Assembly: GCA_021234155.1 (NCBI GenBank)
Contig: JAJEKV010000041.1
Coordinates: forward strand, 3,090,829 to 3,154,828
Reading direction: 5' to 3'
Origin: Isoetes taiwanensis
Taxonomy: Eukaryota; Streptophyta; Lycopodiopsida; Isoetales; Isoetaceae
DNA: 64,000 nt
Program-made: the position numbers and the translations under genes
Notes under the pieces: model-generated
What the model was told of the DNA's origin: nothing
Seen by the model: the letters and a program-made list of their open reading frames with translations, nothing else
Databases searched by the model: none
In this document: positions 25,561 through 36,755 of the stretch, piece by piece
Layout: the number at the start of each line of letters is the position of its first letter
Numbering within the stretch: the stretch's first letter is position 1

Positions 25561-25719
25561 ATTCAAATAAGGGGATATTAATCTACAAAATCACAATGGG
25601 GGGATTGTGGCCAAATACCCCGTTTCTGAAAATCATGTCCATTCCACGAAAAGGGGGATTTTAAGGGGTTTTTTATGGGGGATTTTAAGGAGGATATGGG
25701 CATCGTTTTTGATGTGTGT

Positions 25720-26322
25720 TGAAATTTATTAGTTTTGCAGATCATTAAATTTTACATCCTACGAAATCTTTGTTGAGACAAGTCTCTTTGCTTACTGTGC
25801 TTTTTTGCTGTATAGGACCAATAAGATCCTTCCGTTTCCTCTTCCCAGCTGAGCCTACATGCAAACACTTTTATATTTGTCATGTACAGAAGACGAATCA
25901 GTTTGATTGCAGTAATATCTTCCGTGCATTTTGAAGCCACAAACTATTATAAAGACAAATAACACTAAAATGTAGCATGCCTTCAATTAGTATATGGGTG
26001 TATGTGTTGGGGAACAGGCAATAAACGCGGCAGGGGTGAGGGGCTGCCTATATATTCATGATCCCTTCTCCAGATTGACAGGTTGTTAGGCACTCTCAAG
26101 CACAAGGTTCCAAATCTTAACATGGTATAAGTGGGGGAAAAGAGTTCTTGAGACTAACCACTCAAGGACTCACTTCTTGTGGTGGGATCTGTGGGTGTGG
26201 GATGTGGGATCTATGGGAGATTCAGAATAGAAATTTTGAAGCATGGTTTGAACAAAGGGTTTATCCAGGTAGTTTTTGAACCCTACTTGTAAGTTGTGGG
26301 ATATGTGGGTGGATTTTTTGTT
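25720..26322. other. Former downstream flank of the phosphodiesterase gene
   Basis: No coding similarity was found. The first bases continue the phosphodiesterase strand across the transposon: TGT-TGA, the codon at the insertion followed by a stop. Confidence 0.5.
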
Positions 26323-26466
26323 AGGGGAAATGTTCGCTGGCTGGCCATTATGCGGGATGCGGCCACCAAGCATGCGTGGCTGGCCATTACGCGGGGTAAG
26401 GCCACTTGTTAGGGCTCGACAAGTGGCCTTACCCCGCGTAATGGCCAGCCAGCGAACATTTCCCCT
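26323..26466. mobile_element. Foldback MITE
   Basis: The arms AGGGGAAATGTTCGCTGGC and its reverse complement end the unit. A second, inner palindrome (TTACGCGGGGTAAGGCCACT and its complement) occupies the right half. A related copy lies at about 26833-26970. Confidence 0.8.
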
Positions 26467-26539
26467 CAAAATATTGGGCAGTCCACATTTCGCACGTGCC
26501 GCCCCCTTTTGTTCAATCTGGCGAGCACTAGCAGCCTGC

Positions 26540-27320
26540 CAGGTGGCACTAGCAGTCTGGCAGCTGGGACATGAAAGTTATAGGATGTAATAAGGGTGAT
26601 AATATGGAGAATTGTGGCCTGCCCTAACATTTCGAACCCTGCTTGTGGGATATGTAGGTGTTCGATCTGTGGGAGATTCAGAATAGAAAATTTTGAACCA
26701 TGGCTTGAAGCTACAACTTCGGTAGATCAAGACTATCTTGGTCATGAAAATCCAGTGATGTTGATGGTGAAGCTGGTGGAGTGTTGATGGTAAAGCTGGT
26801 GGAGACGGTAAAGATCTATGGTGATCTTGAAATGGGCTGGCCATTATGCGGGATGCGGCCACCAAGCGTGCGTGGCTGGCCATTACGCGGGGTAAGGCCA
26901 CTTGTCGAGCCCGTTAGGGCGAGCCAGTGGCCGCACCCCGCGTAATGACCAGCCAACGAACATTTCCCCTCGAAATGTTGGGCAGTCCACATTTCGCACG
27001 TGCCTGCCAGGTGGCACTAGCAGTCTGGCAGCTGGGACATGAAAGTTATAGGATGTAATAAGGGTGATAATATGGAAAATTGTGGCCTGCCCTAACATTT
27101 CGAACCCTGCTTGTAGGATATGTGGGTGTTCGATCTGTGAGAGATTCAGAATAGAAAATTTTGAACCATGGCTTGAAGCTACAACTTCGGTAGATCAAGA
27201 CTATCTTGGTCATGAAAATCCAGTGAGGGACCTGTTGATGGTGAAGCTGGTGGAGTGTTAATGGTAAAGCTGGTGGAGACGGTAAAGATCTAACATCTAT
27301 GGTGATCTTGAAATGAGGAA
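26540..27320 (+). repeat. Tandem duplication offset by 468 bp, including a foldback MITE
   Basis: GATGTAATAAGGGTGATAAT starts both units (26583 and 27051), and more than 200 following bases match, including GAACCATGGCTTGAAGC and AAGCTGGTGGAG. The first unit contains a second copy of the foldback MITE (26833-26970). Short partial repeats of GATCTATGGTGATCTTG continue to about 27375. Confidence 0.85.
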
Positions 27321-27535
27321 GATCTATGGTGATCTTGAAGAGAGAACTATTTTGCGGAAGATCTATGGTGATCTTAGAAGGAGGAGGAACCTAATGGTAC
27401 AAAGATCTGTGGTGATGTGGAAATGAGGAAGACCTATAGCAATCTTGCAAAAGAAAATGAAGCGGAAAAGGCAGGATAGCCTCTGCTCAAAAATAAGGGG
27501 GCAAGGTTGTCTCGCCTTTGGTGGAATAAGATGTA

Positions 27536-27672
27536 GATAACGCCCTGGCCCGAGGATGTTATTGGAAAAAAAGAAATTGAGATGGCGAGAATGTGCGTGC
27601 AATGCACGCCCGAGCCATTTTGATGGCCCGATTTTTTTTTTTTCAATAACACCTAGGAGCCAGAGCATTATC
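27536..27672. mobile_element. Small foldback element
   Basis: Imperfect inverted repeat with arms of about 45 bases (GATAACGCCCTGGC...GTTATTGGAAAAAAA against the reverse of TTTTTTTTTCAATAAC...GAGCATTATC). No open frame. Confidence 0.65.
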
Positions 27673-29035
27673 GCCCTTAACAGTCTGCCCCGAGAGTTTT
27701 GGGCTATCCGATCACCATCAAAATTGATCTATATCCTCCATTTTCATTACAGCTTAGGGTGTTATGAAGGAGCAGTGTGTTATATGTTATGGCTCCAGTA
27801 AACCACTGATCAAGATTGATCTCAACCGTTGGATTCTCTTTGTTGAGGTCTTGATCTATGCCTTGGTTGGATTTCTATTTCCATGGTCGTGATCTTGGCC
27901 TAAATATTTCTAGAGTGTGATTTTGGCAGGATTGCTTCTGGGCAGGTCAGTTGGAGGCATGATTCTTTGGTTGCGGCTTGGTCTGATTTTGGAAACTTAT
28001 CCTTTTCGTGGGAGGGGCCGGATTTGGATGCGTTTTCAGGGTCTTAGGGTGCATCACCATTATGGTAGAACCCAGTTCTTCGAGCTTTGCCATGTAAGCA
28101 AAGCAAAGGCATTTGCATCAAGACCATTCCCGTTTCAAATTGGTGCTCCTATACCTAAAATCAGAGCAAGAAACAAATCATAGTAGATCTCTTCACTATA
28201 AGACAAACCAAATCTAACAAGAAGACAAACCCAGTTCTGAATTCGGCAATTGGGAAGTCCGCTCCTACTTCCGAATTTTTTGAAGTTGCCTTTGCCACAA
28301 AGGACGAAATCAGGTTGGAAAGATAATGCGACCAAACTATTTTTGTCACGATCTGTCACAAAGCAAAGGCAGGGCGACGTAACAGACTAATGGGGATGCA
28401 CCCTTATTTAAATACTGATTTATGGGGCGATGATCCTAGTAAGGAAAGTTCTAAATCTTAGAAAGAATTTTAAGCCATAGAAAATGATGAATGGAATGAT
28501 GAAAAGGAACTGGATCATGCCCGAGGAAAATTACGAACTAGCCCAATTGAGATTGGATCATGCCCAAGTTGATAAGAACTAGCCCAGCTGAGATTGGATA
28601 ATCTTTTGAAAGATTACTTGTAATTTTTTGTTCAAAAAAAAGAGATGAGTTCATGTGGTCCTCCTCCGACCGAAATAGAAGACGGATGTTTGAGACATGT
28701 GTAAATAAGGGTGGAGAGTGGAGCGCAGGTGCATATGCTTTTAGAAAATGGGGAATGAACAATGCTCATGCTCGGATGTCATGGCAAGATTCTAATACTG
28801 GAATTTGGAAAGGTTTTAAGGATAGTCCCCTGATGTTGGAGTCGAGACGAGATGCTGAAGGCATGGACCAAAATTTTGACGTAAACAACGTAAACAATGG
28901 TGGCCTCAAATTACTGTTAACTATAGCATGTTTTATCTTAAATAATGTTTGGAGCGACGCCGCTGAAGACTCCATGCGTGCTATTCTCGAAGCCCTGTAC
29001 TTCTTGTTCTTTTGCATCCAAGCAGTCCCATTACC
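27673..29035. other. Intergenic, one open frame of unknown status
   Basis: A 128-codon plus-strand frame with ATG at 28653 (MWSSSDRNRRRMFETCV, ending near 29039) overlaps the end of the YR transposon. I see no family features in it. The rest holds nothing recognisable. Confidence 0.3.
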
Positions 29036-29399
29036 GTAAAATTGGGGTGGGGCATTTTCTGCTCCATCCGCCTATCCCTGTGTGCCACGTGGCACTGATT
29101 CTTTCCAGGAATCACTCATTCTCACAGGCTATTTTCTAGAATCAGTGATTCTGTTTGCAAATGTTTTCAGTTAAAAAACATCAAAACATTACAATGAAAA
29201 ACATTATATCCACAAATACTGAAACACTGAAACATTGAATCAAAACACTGAAACACTGAAAACATTGAATGAAAGCATTGAAACACTGAAACATTGAATC
29301 AAAACATTATATTGAAACACTGAAAGCCTGTAGAGTATCTTCAGATATCCAAAAAACAAAATTACATTGTTCAGAAATATTGTTCAGACTGAAACAGAA

Positions 29400-31390
29400 T
29401 TACAGAGAATCACGCATCTTGGATCTCTTCTCTATCATAAACTCTTGAAATTCTTTCTCAAGTTCAGCAGAAGCCACGAACGTGCAGTTGTTGAATGAAC
29501 CACCATAGATGTTTGTACCTGAAGAACTTCCGATATTGATATTCAGACTCAAAGCCGTTCGAGCTATTGGGCATTTTGCTAGCTCAGCTTCAACAATGTC
29601 GAAGTAGGTAGCATCTACAATCTGTTCCAGAGTCCTGTTCTTCAAATATAGCACCTGTACTCCCCGACTTGCAAGTTCAGAAATAGAACCAGATGTCTCA
29701 AATTTCTTACCAGATTCTACATCCTGAGGACAATCAACATCCATCGAACACTGCCCTACATCAGCTGCTGCTACGGCTCCATCTTGTTGTGCATCAGCCA
29801 ATAAAACTGCACCTGCACTTCCACGATTCTCACACTCATCTCGTCGCTTCAGTTCTTCATTGTAAACATCCTCAAACATTCGCCTATTTCCAGAATCATC
29901 GAAAGGCTTACTAACCACAGACATTGCACACTTCGCCCGCAATTCCACATTCTTATCATATCTACACAGCAAGAAAATATTATAAATCAACAAAGAAACA
30001 AAAAAAAGAATGATATTACCTATGATATGCTTCACTAGTCCTTTGCCCAGTAATTTGCATGCCAACAGCATCCGAAACACCAGCTCTAACCATCCGACTT
30101 ATCACACTTGTCCTCCCTGATTTTCCAGAAAAATTCCCATCGATCCCTATTGTCTTCATCATATATTTCACCCAGCTCGCTAATGCCTGACCACTAACCC
30201 TCAGCTTCGAGTTATACCATACTGGAGTTCTTGGAGAAACAATTGCCTAAAACAATAACAATTAATATAACGAACTAAAAGGTAAATACTAGCAGATAAA
30301 AATACATACCTGCATAAATGCAAACCTCTTAGCAGGCTTTACAGGATCAGAACTGCACTCAATCACAGGTAGATGCCTAATAAGTTGTTTGTATGTAAGA
30401 ACGACATCAACTTCGGAACACCTGCAAGGTAGTCTAAAGGATTCCTCCTGATAATGGTTCATATCCACATCACGATTCTTGGAAATCCTTTTAGAATATT
30501 CTAAATATTCTGTACCATCATCGTAACCAATCACAAAGTCAGTAATTAAAAGCTTATGCAACTCTTCCTTTGCACGAATGGCAAACCTAGCAACACAATA
30601 ATACAGGAACCGCCGTTGTAGACCTCGATTATGGTATATCTGATGGTCAATGTCATTCAATAATGCTGTCTCATCAGCAAAACTAATCTCCTCAACTTTT
30701 TTTCTCTTTTTACAAATACCAGGAGCCATTCTAGATCTCCTCATTGTTGCAACACAAGCCAACCTTGCCCTCTCAAAGATAGGACTATGACGAATATCAA
30801 ATGGGAATTCCACGCGACCTTTCTTTGTAGCTTGAATTTCCCTATGACGCCGAATCATGCTCCCAAATTTCCTAGATCCTGCAACCTGTAAAACAAAATA
30901 CAATAATTAAAACCAATTTATAATCACAATAAAAAATAACAGAATACAATACTTATGATTCGGTGGGATAAAGCTGGGCATCCAATTTGGTTACTTGCAG
31001 CATAAACTGCTCAAGCATTCCCGCAAACTCCACAAGGTCAAGTTCTTCAACAGATTTCTCACATGAAACTTCTTTGCACCTCCAGCATCAACCTCTTTAC
31101 AAAGGTTCTCATCGATCTTTATAAATGGTATCCGCTCCCCATTCTTTCCAAGAATACTAGGGTTTTTGGGCAGAATTGGCCTGTCAAACATTCCCGAAAC
31201 TTCTGCATTTGTGATGTAATCACAAATCACTGATTCTGAAAACTCCTTACTAATCTCTGCCTCGAAATCCAAACTTTTCTTCTCTCCCAATCTGCCAGAG
31301 GCACAACCATGCTCATTGGTAATATCAGACAAAACACTAAAGCTTGGAACCTCTGCCATTCCTGTATACTCCAGACTTCGAGTCATACAT
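29400..31390 (-). CDS. Tyrosine recombinase, Crypton/DUF3504-like, at least four exons
   Basis: Exons on the minus strand, highest first: about 31390-31000 (MAEVPSFSVLSDIT, acidic N-terminal region), 30885-30310, 30246-30020, 29961-29400. The last three are joined by GT-AG sites in matching phase. Exon 30885-30310 has the N-terminal part of the catalytic domain (YYCVARFAIRAKEELHKLL, then DDGTEYLEYSKRISKN with the expected beta-strand Lys). Exon 30246-30020 has KSGRTS with the second catalytic Arg position and ITGQRTSEAYHR. The nucleophile Tyr follows at the exon junction (HRYDK). The last exon ends in a linker and GGSFNNCTF plus a helical tail. In this superfamily the Tyr makes a covalent 3'-phosphate link during recombination. 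The position of the first exon end is uncertain. No frame damage was seen in the three catalytic exons. Confidence 0.75.
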
Positions 31391-31494
31391 CTAAAAAATA
31401 AAACAAGAATGACAATACTAACTATTGACATACTTCAGACTCTGCATGCAAAAAAAATGACATTAGACAGTAAAAAACATCATAAAGAACAACA

Positions 31495-32060
31495 TGCACG
31501 AGGAATGCTTACCTAGATTAGAATCTTGGCTCACAAACTTCTTCTACAAGTCGCCAGACTCGTCCTAACACTCTGGATCTTGAACTTGAAGCTCCAGCTG
31601 CTGAAAGAAACAACAAATCGAAGGTCAGAATCAAGAAAATAAGAATCTACTGCAAAAAGTAAAAGTATTCCTACTCAGACAACGCCTTGCAGTTGGAAAA
31701 CCCCCGAAAATCTCCACAAAGATATAACAAAACAAGGATCCTTCAAAAAGTAGTCGCAAAACTCGGGCGCTCTTCTTCAAAATCAGATCAAAAGAAACAG
31801 CAGAATCAACTTCAAGGCTTTCCAGTCGAAAAGACACTCCAAAACTCCAAAATGACACAGGAATATAAAGATTCTTCCAAAAACTAGGAAAATCTAAGGC
31901 GCTCCTCTCCAAAATTACATCAAAAGATAGGTCTCGATCCAGCGCCTCAGGTAATACAAAAAGCAGCCGGATCGACGACGCCTAGGCCACTGGCGTCACG
32001 ACGGCGCCATAGCCGGACCTTGGCCGCCCAATGAAAATCATGAACAGTAAAATGGCTGAC
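31495..32060 (-). other. 5' leader of the YR gene
   Basis: Contains splice-donor-like sites on the minus strand (for example GTAAGC at 31507-31512) and pieces conserved in the short copy at 16955-17500, suggesting a spliced non-coding leader. A GTTCACTG-like repeat lies near the end in the short copy. Confidence 0.4.
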
Positions 32061-32100
32061 GTGGCAGAAAATGCCCCCCCCCCCCAATTTCACGTTACAC

Positions 32101-32198
32101 AAATGTTTGCACGTCGCAAATTCCGACCAGAAAATTGGCCTCTGCGCTGACACGCATCGGCCAATTTTCTAGGCCAGAATTTGCTCCGTGCAAACATT
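32101..32198. repeat. Terminal foldback of the full YR copy
   Basis: AATGTTTG...CAAACATT outer arms and CCAGAAAATTGGCC against GGCCAATTTTCTAGG inner arms around a GC-rich loop. Homologous to 17542-17642. Confidence 0.8.
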
Positions 32199-32671
32199 CA
32201 TGTATACAAAAATTTAGCTCCATCTTTTGCTTCAATTCATTTGTCCAAAAGGGCTTCAGATACCTTAGAAGAAGGTCCTAAACTATCCAAATGGGATGCA
32301 TTTGCCAAATCGGCCTTATTGGTTGCGAACAGAGGAGTAAAAAGGGCAATAGAAGAAAAAGCACCATTCAAGCTTTCTCTGGAAGAAGCAGAGTAGAAGC
32401 AAAGCATTTGGATCCACCGCAAAGCAAGAATTGATGCAAAACAGGGAGGGACGGATTGCTTTACCTAGTCGATCTGGTTTGGAGGTCGTTGGGTTGCTGG
32501 AATCTGCTTTCATTTGAACAACAACTCAGTTTTTCCATAAAAAAGAGCTTCCTTCTGCTGGATTGAAAACCTTTAGGCTCACGTGAGCGGCGATGTCTGA
32601 GCTCCATTTCAAAGAATGGAGAAGCTCGCTTCAGCTGGACGTAATTTGGCGCAAACCGTTGTTTACGTCCG
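32199..32671. other. Intergenic, nothing recognised
   Basis: No coding similarity was found. A 71-codon plus-strand frame (32181-32396) overlaps the transposon end and is likely chance. Confidence 0.4.
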
Positions 32672-32828
32672 GTAATGCATAGCCTTCGAGATTCTTGCCT
32701 ACAATTTTTTTCGGTGGCGCCGCCAGCCTCGGCGGCGACTTGCGGCTCCGCTGCTCGTCAGCCGCCTCTGCTCGCAGCACTACCTCAAAAAATTATAGGC
32801 CGGAATCCCTTCCGGCCGTGCATTACCT
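32672..32828. mobile_element. Foldback MITE of about 157 bp
   Basis: Imperfect inverted arms of about 45 bases starting GGTAATGCA and ending TGCATTACC, with a GC-rich centre. No open frame. Confidence 0.7.
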
Positions 32829-33099
32829 AGTACGTAAAATTGGATTTTAAGGGTGATCTTTGAAGCAGAGTGATGTTCTATTTTAACAATGTAAAGCACC
32901 TAGAATTTATTCTGTTGTTTCTATTCTAAATTCTGCTATGCTCTTCTTTTCCAAAAATATTATTAATTTCTTAAGTTACTTGCAATTCCATTTTTAGTTG
33001 CATTCAATTAGCATTACAACTTAAAATCTGATACTAAAAGTATCAATTACACCAAAAACACTAAAATTTGAAGAAGCAAAACCATCAGACCTTCAACAA

Positions 33100-33750
33100 G
33101 TAGAGCAGGGCCAAAACCACCAAAAGTTTTACGAATTTTTGGGCCAAAACTCTTCATCATCTTGCTCATCATCTCCTTAGACATGAATGGCATAACAATG
33201 CTGCAATTGTGAAAGTAATCACAAAAAATATGATATTCTAAAAACCTATACGCTTCACATATGGAGAAGATTCCATCAACATGTCTATATCTTTGTTCAG
33301 TTGTATGCCATATCTATATGATATTTTGAAAACCTACACACTTCACATATGGAGAAGAACATGTCTATATCTTTGTTTAGTTGTATGTCATCATCTGACG
33401 AAGATTCTATCGACATGTCTATATCTTTATTTAACTGTATGTCATCATCCTTCAAATCCAAAGCATGAAACTGTAGATCAAAACTAGGAACAGTGGCAAC
33501 AAAATTCACATTTCCTACAGTGGCAGGTTCCACAGAATTCATATCACAACTAGGAACAACGTACAGGATCCACACCAGAAATGGGCACACCAGAACGACA
33601 TGAACATTGAATACTAGAATTACCTGCACTTTTCTTCCCTATATACAACTTCAAACATTCTTCTCTTTCCTTTCATAGCAAAAGTCTATGAAACACATGA
33701 TATAGCACATTTTGTTTGCAAATCCAAGGTCTTGTCATACCTGCAATACA
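33100..33750 (-). pseudogene. Relic of a third YR recombinase gene (last exons)
   Basis: On the minus strand a TATGACAAGACC start after a CAG acceptor encodes YDKTLDLQTKCAISCVS, matching YDKNVELRAKCAMSVVS of the full copy at the same exon boundary. Farther on, FHNCSIVMPFMSKEM matches the C-terminal FNNCTFVASAELEKE. Between them is an acidic tandem repeat, DDDIQLNKDIDM twice, from a 33240-33450 DNA repeat (CATGTCTATATCTTTGTT). The linker is expanded and interrupted. No upstream catalytic exons were found. Confidence 0.6.
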
Positions 33751-35318
33751 CATTATAAATTAGAACACATTAAACAACTAAAAGAAAGAACAGTTGTTGC
33801 CCCCAAAGGGCAACATACTAATCATTAGTTCTTGCATTGGTTTCTAGGTTTGAAGAATTATAAATCTTGGTAGGGAACCTTGGCATCACAGTCAAGGAAG
33901 ATTCATTCTCATTTCAACACAAAGCACTCAAGATCAAACCTGACAAAAGGTATCAAATTTGAAGTCAAACATTAGTCAAAGCATGCTCTAGAAGTTCCTG
34001 GGTGTGAAGATCGGAAGACACTTATTTGAAGTTTGGAAGTCAACACATGAAGTTTGGAAGACCATATGGTATTTAGTTCTGAATTCCTAGCCATTTCATC
34101 CATTTTTACCCCCTACATCCTATTTTTACCCCATTGTGCTTATTTTGCCAAAAATCCACCTTTGAAATATTTTTGTCTAGTCCTCCTATTCCCATATGTG
34201 ATCCTTGTGACTATTCACATTCCTCACTCTTGCTTTTGTTTTACCACCCTTGCTGCATACCAAAAATCCACCATATCCTGTTTTTTATTTATCACCTCTC
34301 AAACCTTTACCTTCACCATCTTGCCATATATCCTTACCATTGAGTTTTTAATGCTTTGCACTTTGACCATATTTATTGCCTCGTTTATGCCGCCCCTTTT
34401 TTGTTAATTCTTTGCCTATACTATATCACATGGGATCTACCTTTGCTTCATCATTTGCCAAAAGTCCTTGTGCATAACAGTCTCAAGCCTCCTAAAAATG
34501 AGCTCAAAAACTTGCAAGATCCAAGGTTTGGGGCAAAATTGCTCTACCATGGTTAATGCCTTAAGAAGTCTATAGGCCTAAATACCCTCTTGATTTTTAT
34601 TCCCTTATACACCATGGGCGAAGCTTTTTAGAATAAAAAGACATAGGGAGTGTACTCAGTTTATACCCTTGGGAATACACGAAACATATCGAGCGTTTTC
34701 ACGAAAATACAGCCAGATGAACTCTACATTTAAAACAATCTGCTCGAATCACGTTGAATTTGGATCCTTAGATACTGAAACCCACCTATTCTTAGAGTTT
34801 CCTGCACAAGGAGTTCATCAAGCCTAAAATCAAGTCCAAAGATGCTGGAACTAAAAAAATTCAATCTATATATTAGAGAATGAGTTGCAAAAAGTTTTTG
34901 AAGGCCGTGACACGATTTTGAAGTGCCATTGATATGCTGAACATGAACTAGAGTGATTTTGAGACTATCTATGCGTTCCTTAGTCCAGATCTAATTTTTG
35001 AGGCTGAAAAAATCTTCTTTACATTATTTTTCAGTGATTTTTACTGTGTTTATGATTTGAATGACATGAACACCACTATATTGTAATTATTTGACCATGA
35101 TATCAATAAAATTCTCTGCCAAGTTGTAAAAAGAATGATCTGGTATCATTCTATGGTTTTCAATCTAAAACATTTTGATCGTAAAAGTTTTTGCACCTAC
35201 ATATCCAAATTTGATAGATTGCCATAATTTCTAGTAGCATTGAGTACCCGTGTGCTCTGAAATCATTCAAAAGAACTATTGCAACTCAAGTTCCAAAATT
35301 CACCATTCTGTCTACAAC
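33751..35318. other. Intergenic, nothing recognised
   Basis: Pyrimidine-rich sequence at 34050-34430 gives long hydrophobic frames that are a by-product of composition. No family similarity. Confidence 0.5.
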
Positions 35319-35823
35319 TGTCATGAACCTACGTGAAAACAAGGAAAATACTTGGAAAATATGCAAGAAATACGGAGGAAATACGCCAAGATCAGCGAAG
35401 AATCTAATATATGAATAAGAATCACGAGTACAATGGCCTAAAGGCAAGCAGGAATACGAGACAGATGCCTAGAAGGCTCAAGACTAGTGTTGAACCAGAA
35501 TGGTTCGACAAGAAGGAGGTGCCTCCTTATATATCAAGGCCAACGGTCAGGATCGCGCCACTCCAATAGATGAAATCACACCAAGCACGTAGGTTCTAAA
35601 ATATTCTAGGCCCTCTTGGAAACAGGCGCACATATGAGAAAACGTGAGAATGTCTTCAACAAATATTATTAGTGCACTTGGCAAAAGTATGTGACTTACA
35701 ACTAGAAGATTACAAGTTCAAATCTTGTTTTGTTCAACTACCCTTTTACATCCATGTGATGACCATCTTTTATACATACAAATATAATGTTCGTATGATA
35801 CGAATATCCGTATGATCGTCACA
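35319..35823 (-). repeat. E2 3' LTR
   Basis: On the minus strand it runs from TGTGACGATC (35823) to GTTCATGACA (35319), length 505 bp. It is preceded by the purine tract AGGAGGGAGATGG at the end of the pol region and contains a TATATAAGG site at about 35533. No matching 5' LTR is present above 47650. Confidence 0.75.
35665..35735 (+). repeat. Possible tRNA-like relic inside the E2 LTR
   Basis: ACAAG-TTCAAAT-CTTGT forms a perfect five-pair T-arm with a seven-base loop, and TGGCAAAAGTATG upstream could be a worn A box. No acceptor stem was found. Confidence 0.25.
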
Positions 35824-36755
35824 CCATCTCCCTCCTATGACGGCGACGGCGACGGCGACGAGTCCTCGGAGCTGGGGCTGGAGTACTCCAACTTGGCTTA
35901 TCTGGGTAGCGTTGGTGAAACTCCACAATTTTATCAGGAGCATTAATCACATGCTCGGCAGGCTCCCAGGTTCTATCACTTGGTGAGTAACCTTCATAAT
36001 CGACAAAGTAATACAATCGCCGACGAAGGAACTTGGAGTCCAGAATCTCTCGAACCTCATTAATTTCCACTGGTGGTGGCGGCGGAGGAATGTACTGGGA
36101 AAGTATTATCTATGTAACGCTCCAATAGAATAGAATAGAATAGAATAGAATAGAATATGATTTTATCGTCCACGGAGACCAAAATAGAGAAACATGAAAT
36201 ATTGAAGAGCCGAACAGCTGGAGGGAGCTTGAGGCGGAATGCCACATTGCTGATCTGAGCCGTGATCTGGTAAGGACTAAGGCAATTATAGTCAAGTGTG
36301 TTGTAGGAATATGAGGTAGGGAGGTCCCTACGAAGAAGCTAGACAAGGTCACCAACGTGAAATTTAGGAGATTCCTGCCGATGCAAATCGACATAATGCA
36401 GATAGTGTTCCTGTGCTCGGTGAAGATGATGTCGAAGATCTGATTGAAGAGCTTGGAGTTGCTCAAGTTGAGATTCGGCACTAGGATTGACAGAGTCACT
36501 GCCAGCGACACTAAGGGACCAACGAGGATGCTTATCAGAGTTCACAACGAATGGAGTGTGGCCAGTAGAAGCATGTACTGAGTTATTATAGGCAAACTCC
36601 GCTAATGGAAGGTAATCGACCCAATCATCATGCTGATAACTAATAAAGTATCTTAAGTATTGCTCCAGAGTCTGATTAATGCGCTCTGCTTGCCCATTAC
36701 TTTCTGGATGATGACCGAATATCAATGAGCGGTCGATATATAACAACTCCAATTA
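35824..36755 (-). mobile_element. E2 3' part: integrase C-terminal half and chromodomain
   Basis: The integrase end (36752-36339; HPESNGQAERINQTLEQYLR, LPLAEFAYNNSVHASTGHTP) and the chromodomain (36070-35819; LYYFVDYEGYSPSDRTWEP) identify a sushi-like Ty3/Gypsy chromovirus. A short LINE tail is inserted between them. The similarity stops at 36755. The 5' part of what is probably the same element resumes at 45017. Fossil. Confidence 0.85.
36113..36170 (-). mobile_element. Very short LINE 3' tail inserted in E2
   Basis: On the minus strand GGTCTCCGTGGACGATAAAAT is followed by an ATTCT microsatellite. The same 3' motif with a different tail occurs at 47735-47785. The insert is about 60 bp, between integrase and chromodomain. 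5' truncation to a tail is typical of LINE insertion. Confidence 0.6.

Larger units (their letters stand above)
20527..25716. mobile_element. 5.2-kb TIR DNA transposon, CACTA-like architecture
   Basis: Terminal inverted repeats of 35 bases with two mismatches (CACATCAAAAAYGATGCCCA... at both ends) are flanked by a 3-bp direct repeat TGT (20524-20526 and 25717-25719). Long subterminal minisatellites follow on both sides. A 3-bp duplication, ends starting CAC and subterminal repeats are the known signature of the CACTA/EnSpm superfamily, but the ends read CACAT rather than CACTA and no transposase was recognised. It holds a 258-codon minus-strand gene and plus-strand coding pieces of unknown function. 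It may be a non-autonomous or gene-carrying element, or an unrecognised type. Confidence 0.8.
29036..32198 (-). mobile_element. Full-length YR (Crypton/DUF3504-like) transposon
   Basis: Ends share AAATTGGGG...GGGGCATTTTCTGC in inverted orientation (29038-29062 and about 32066-32096), followed on the right by a terminal palindrome (32101-32198) also present in the short copy. The interior holds an intron-containing tyrosine-recombinase gene on the minus strand. About 360 bp of AT-rich sequence with GAAACACTGAAACATTG repeats lies between the gene's stop and the left end. Known Cryptons lack inverted terminal repeats, so these ends are unusual. Confidence 0.7.

Noticed and set aside
25725-26150. 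Adenylyl cyclase exons downstream of the phosphodiesterase
   Set aside because: No class III cyclase words were found on either strand.
34054-34407. 117-codon hydrophobic frame that looks like a membrane protein
   Set aside because: The stretch is pyrimidine-rich, which alone yields Phe, Leu, Ser and Ile. No family similarity.
36113-36170. Simple microsatellite only
   Set aside because: The flanking CTCCGTGGACG motif, also found at 47760 before another tail, marks it as a LINE 3' end.
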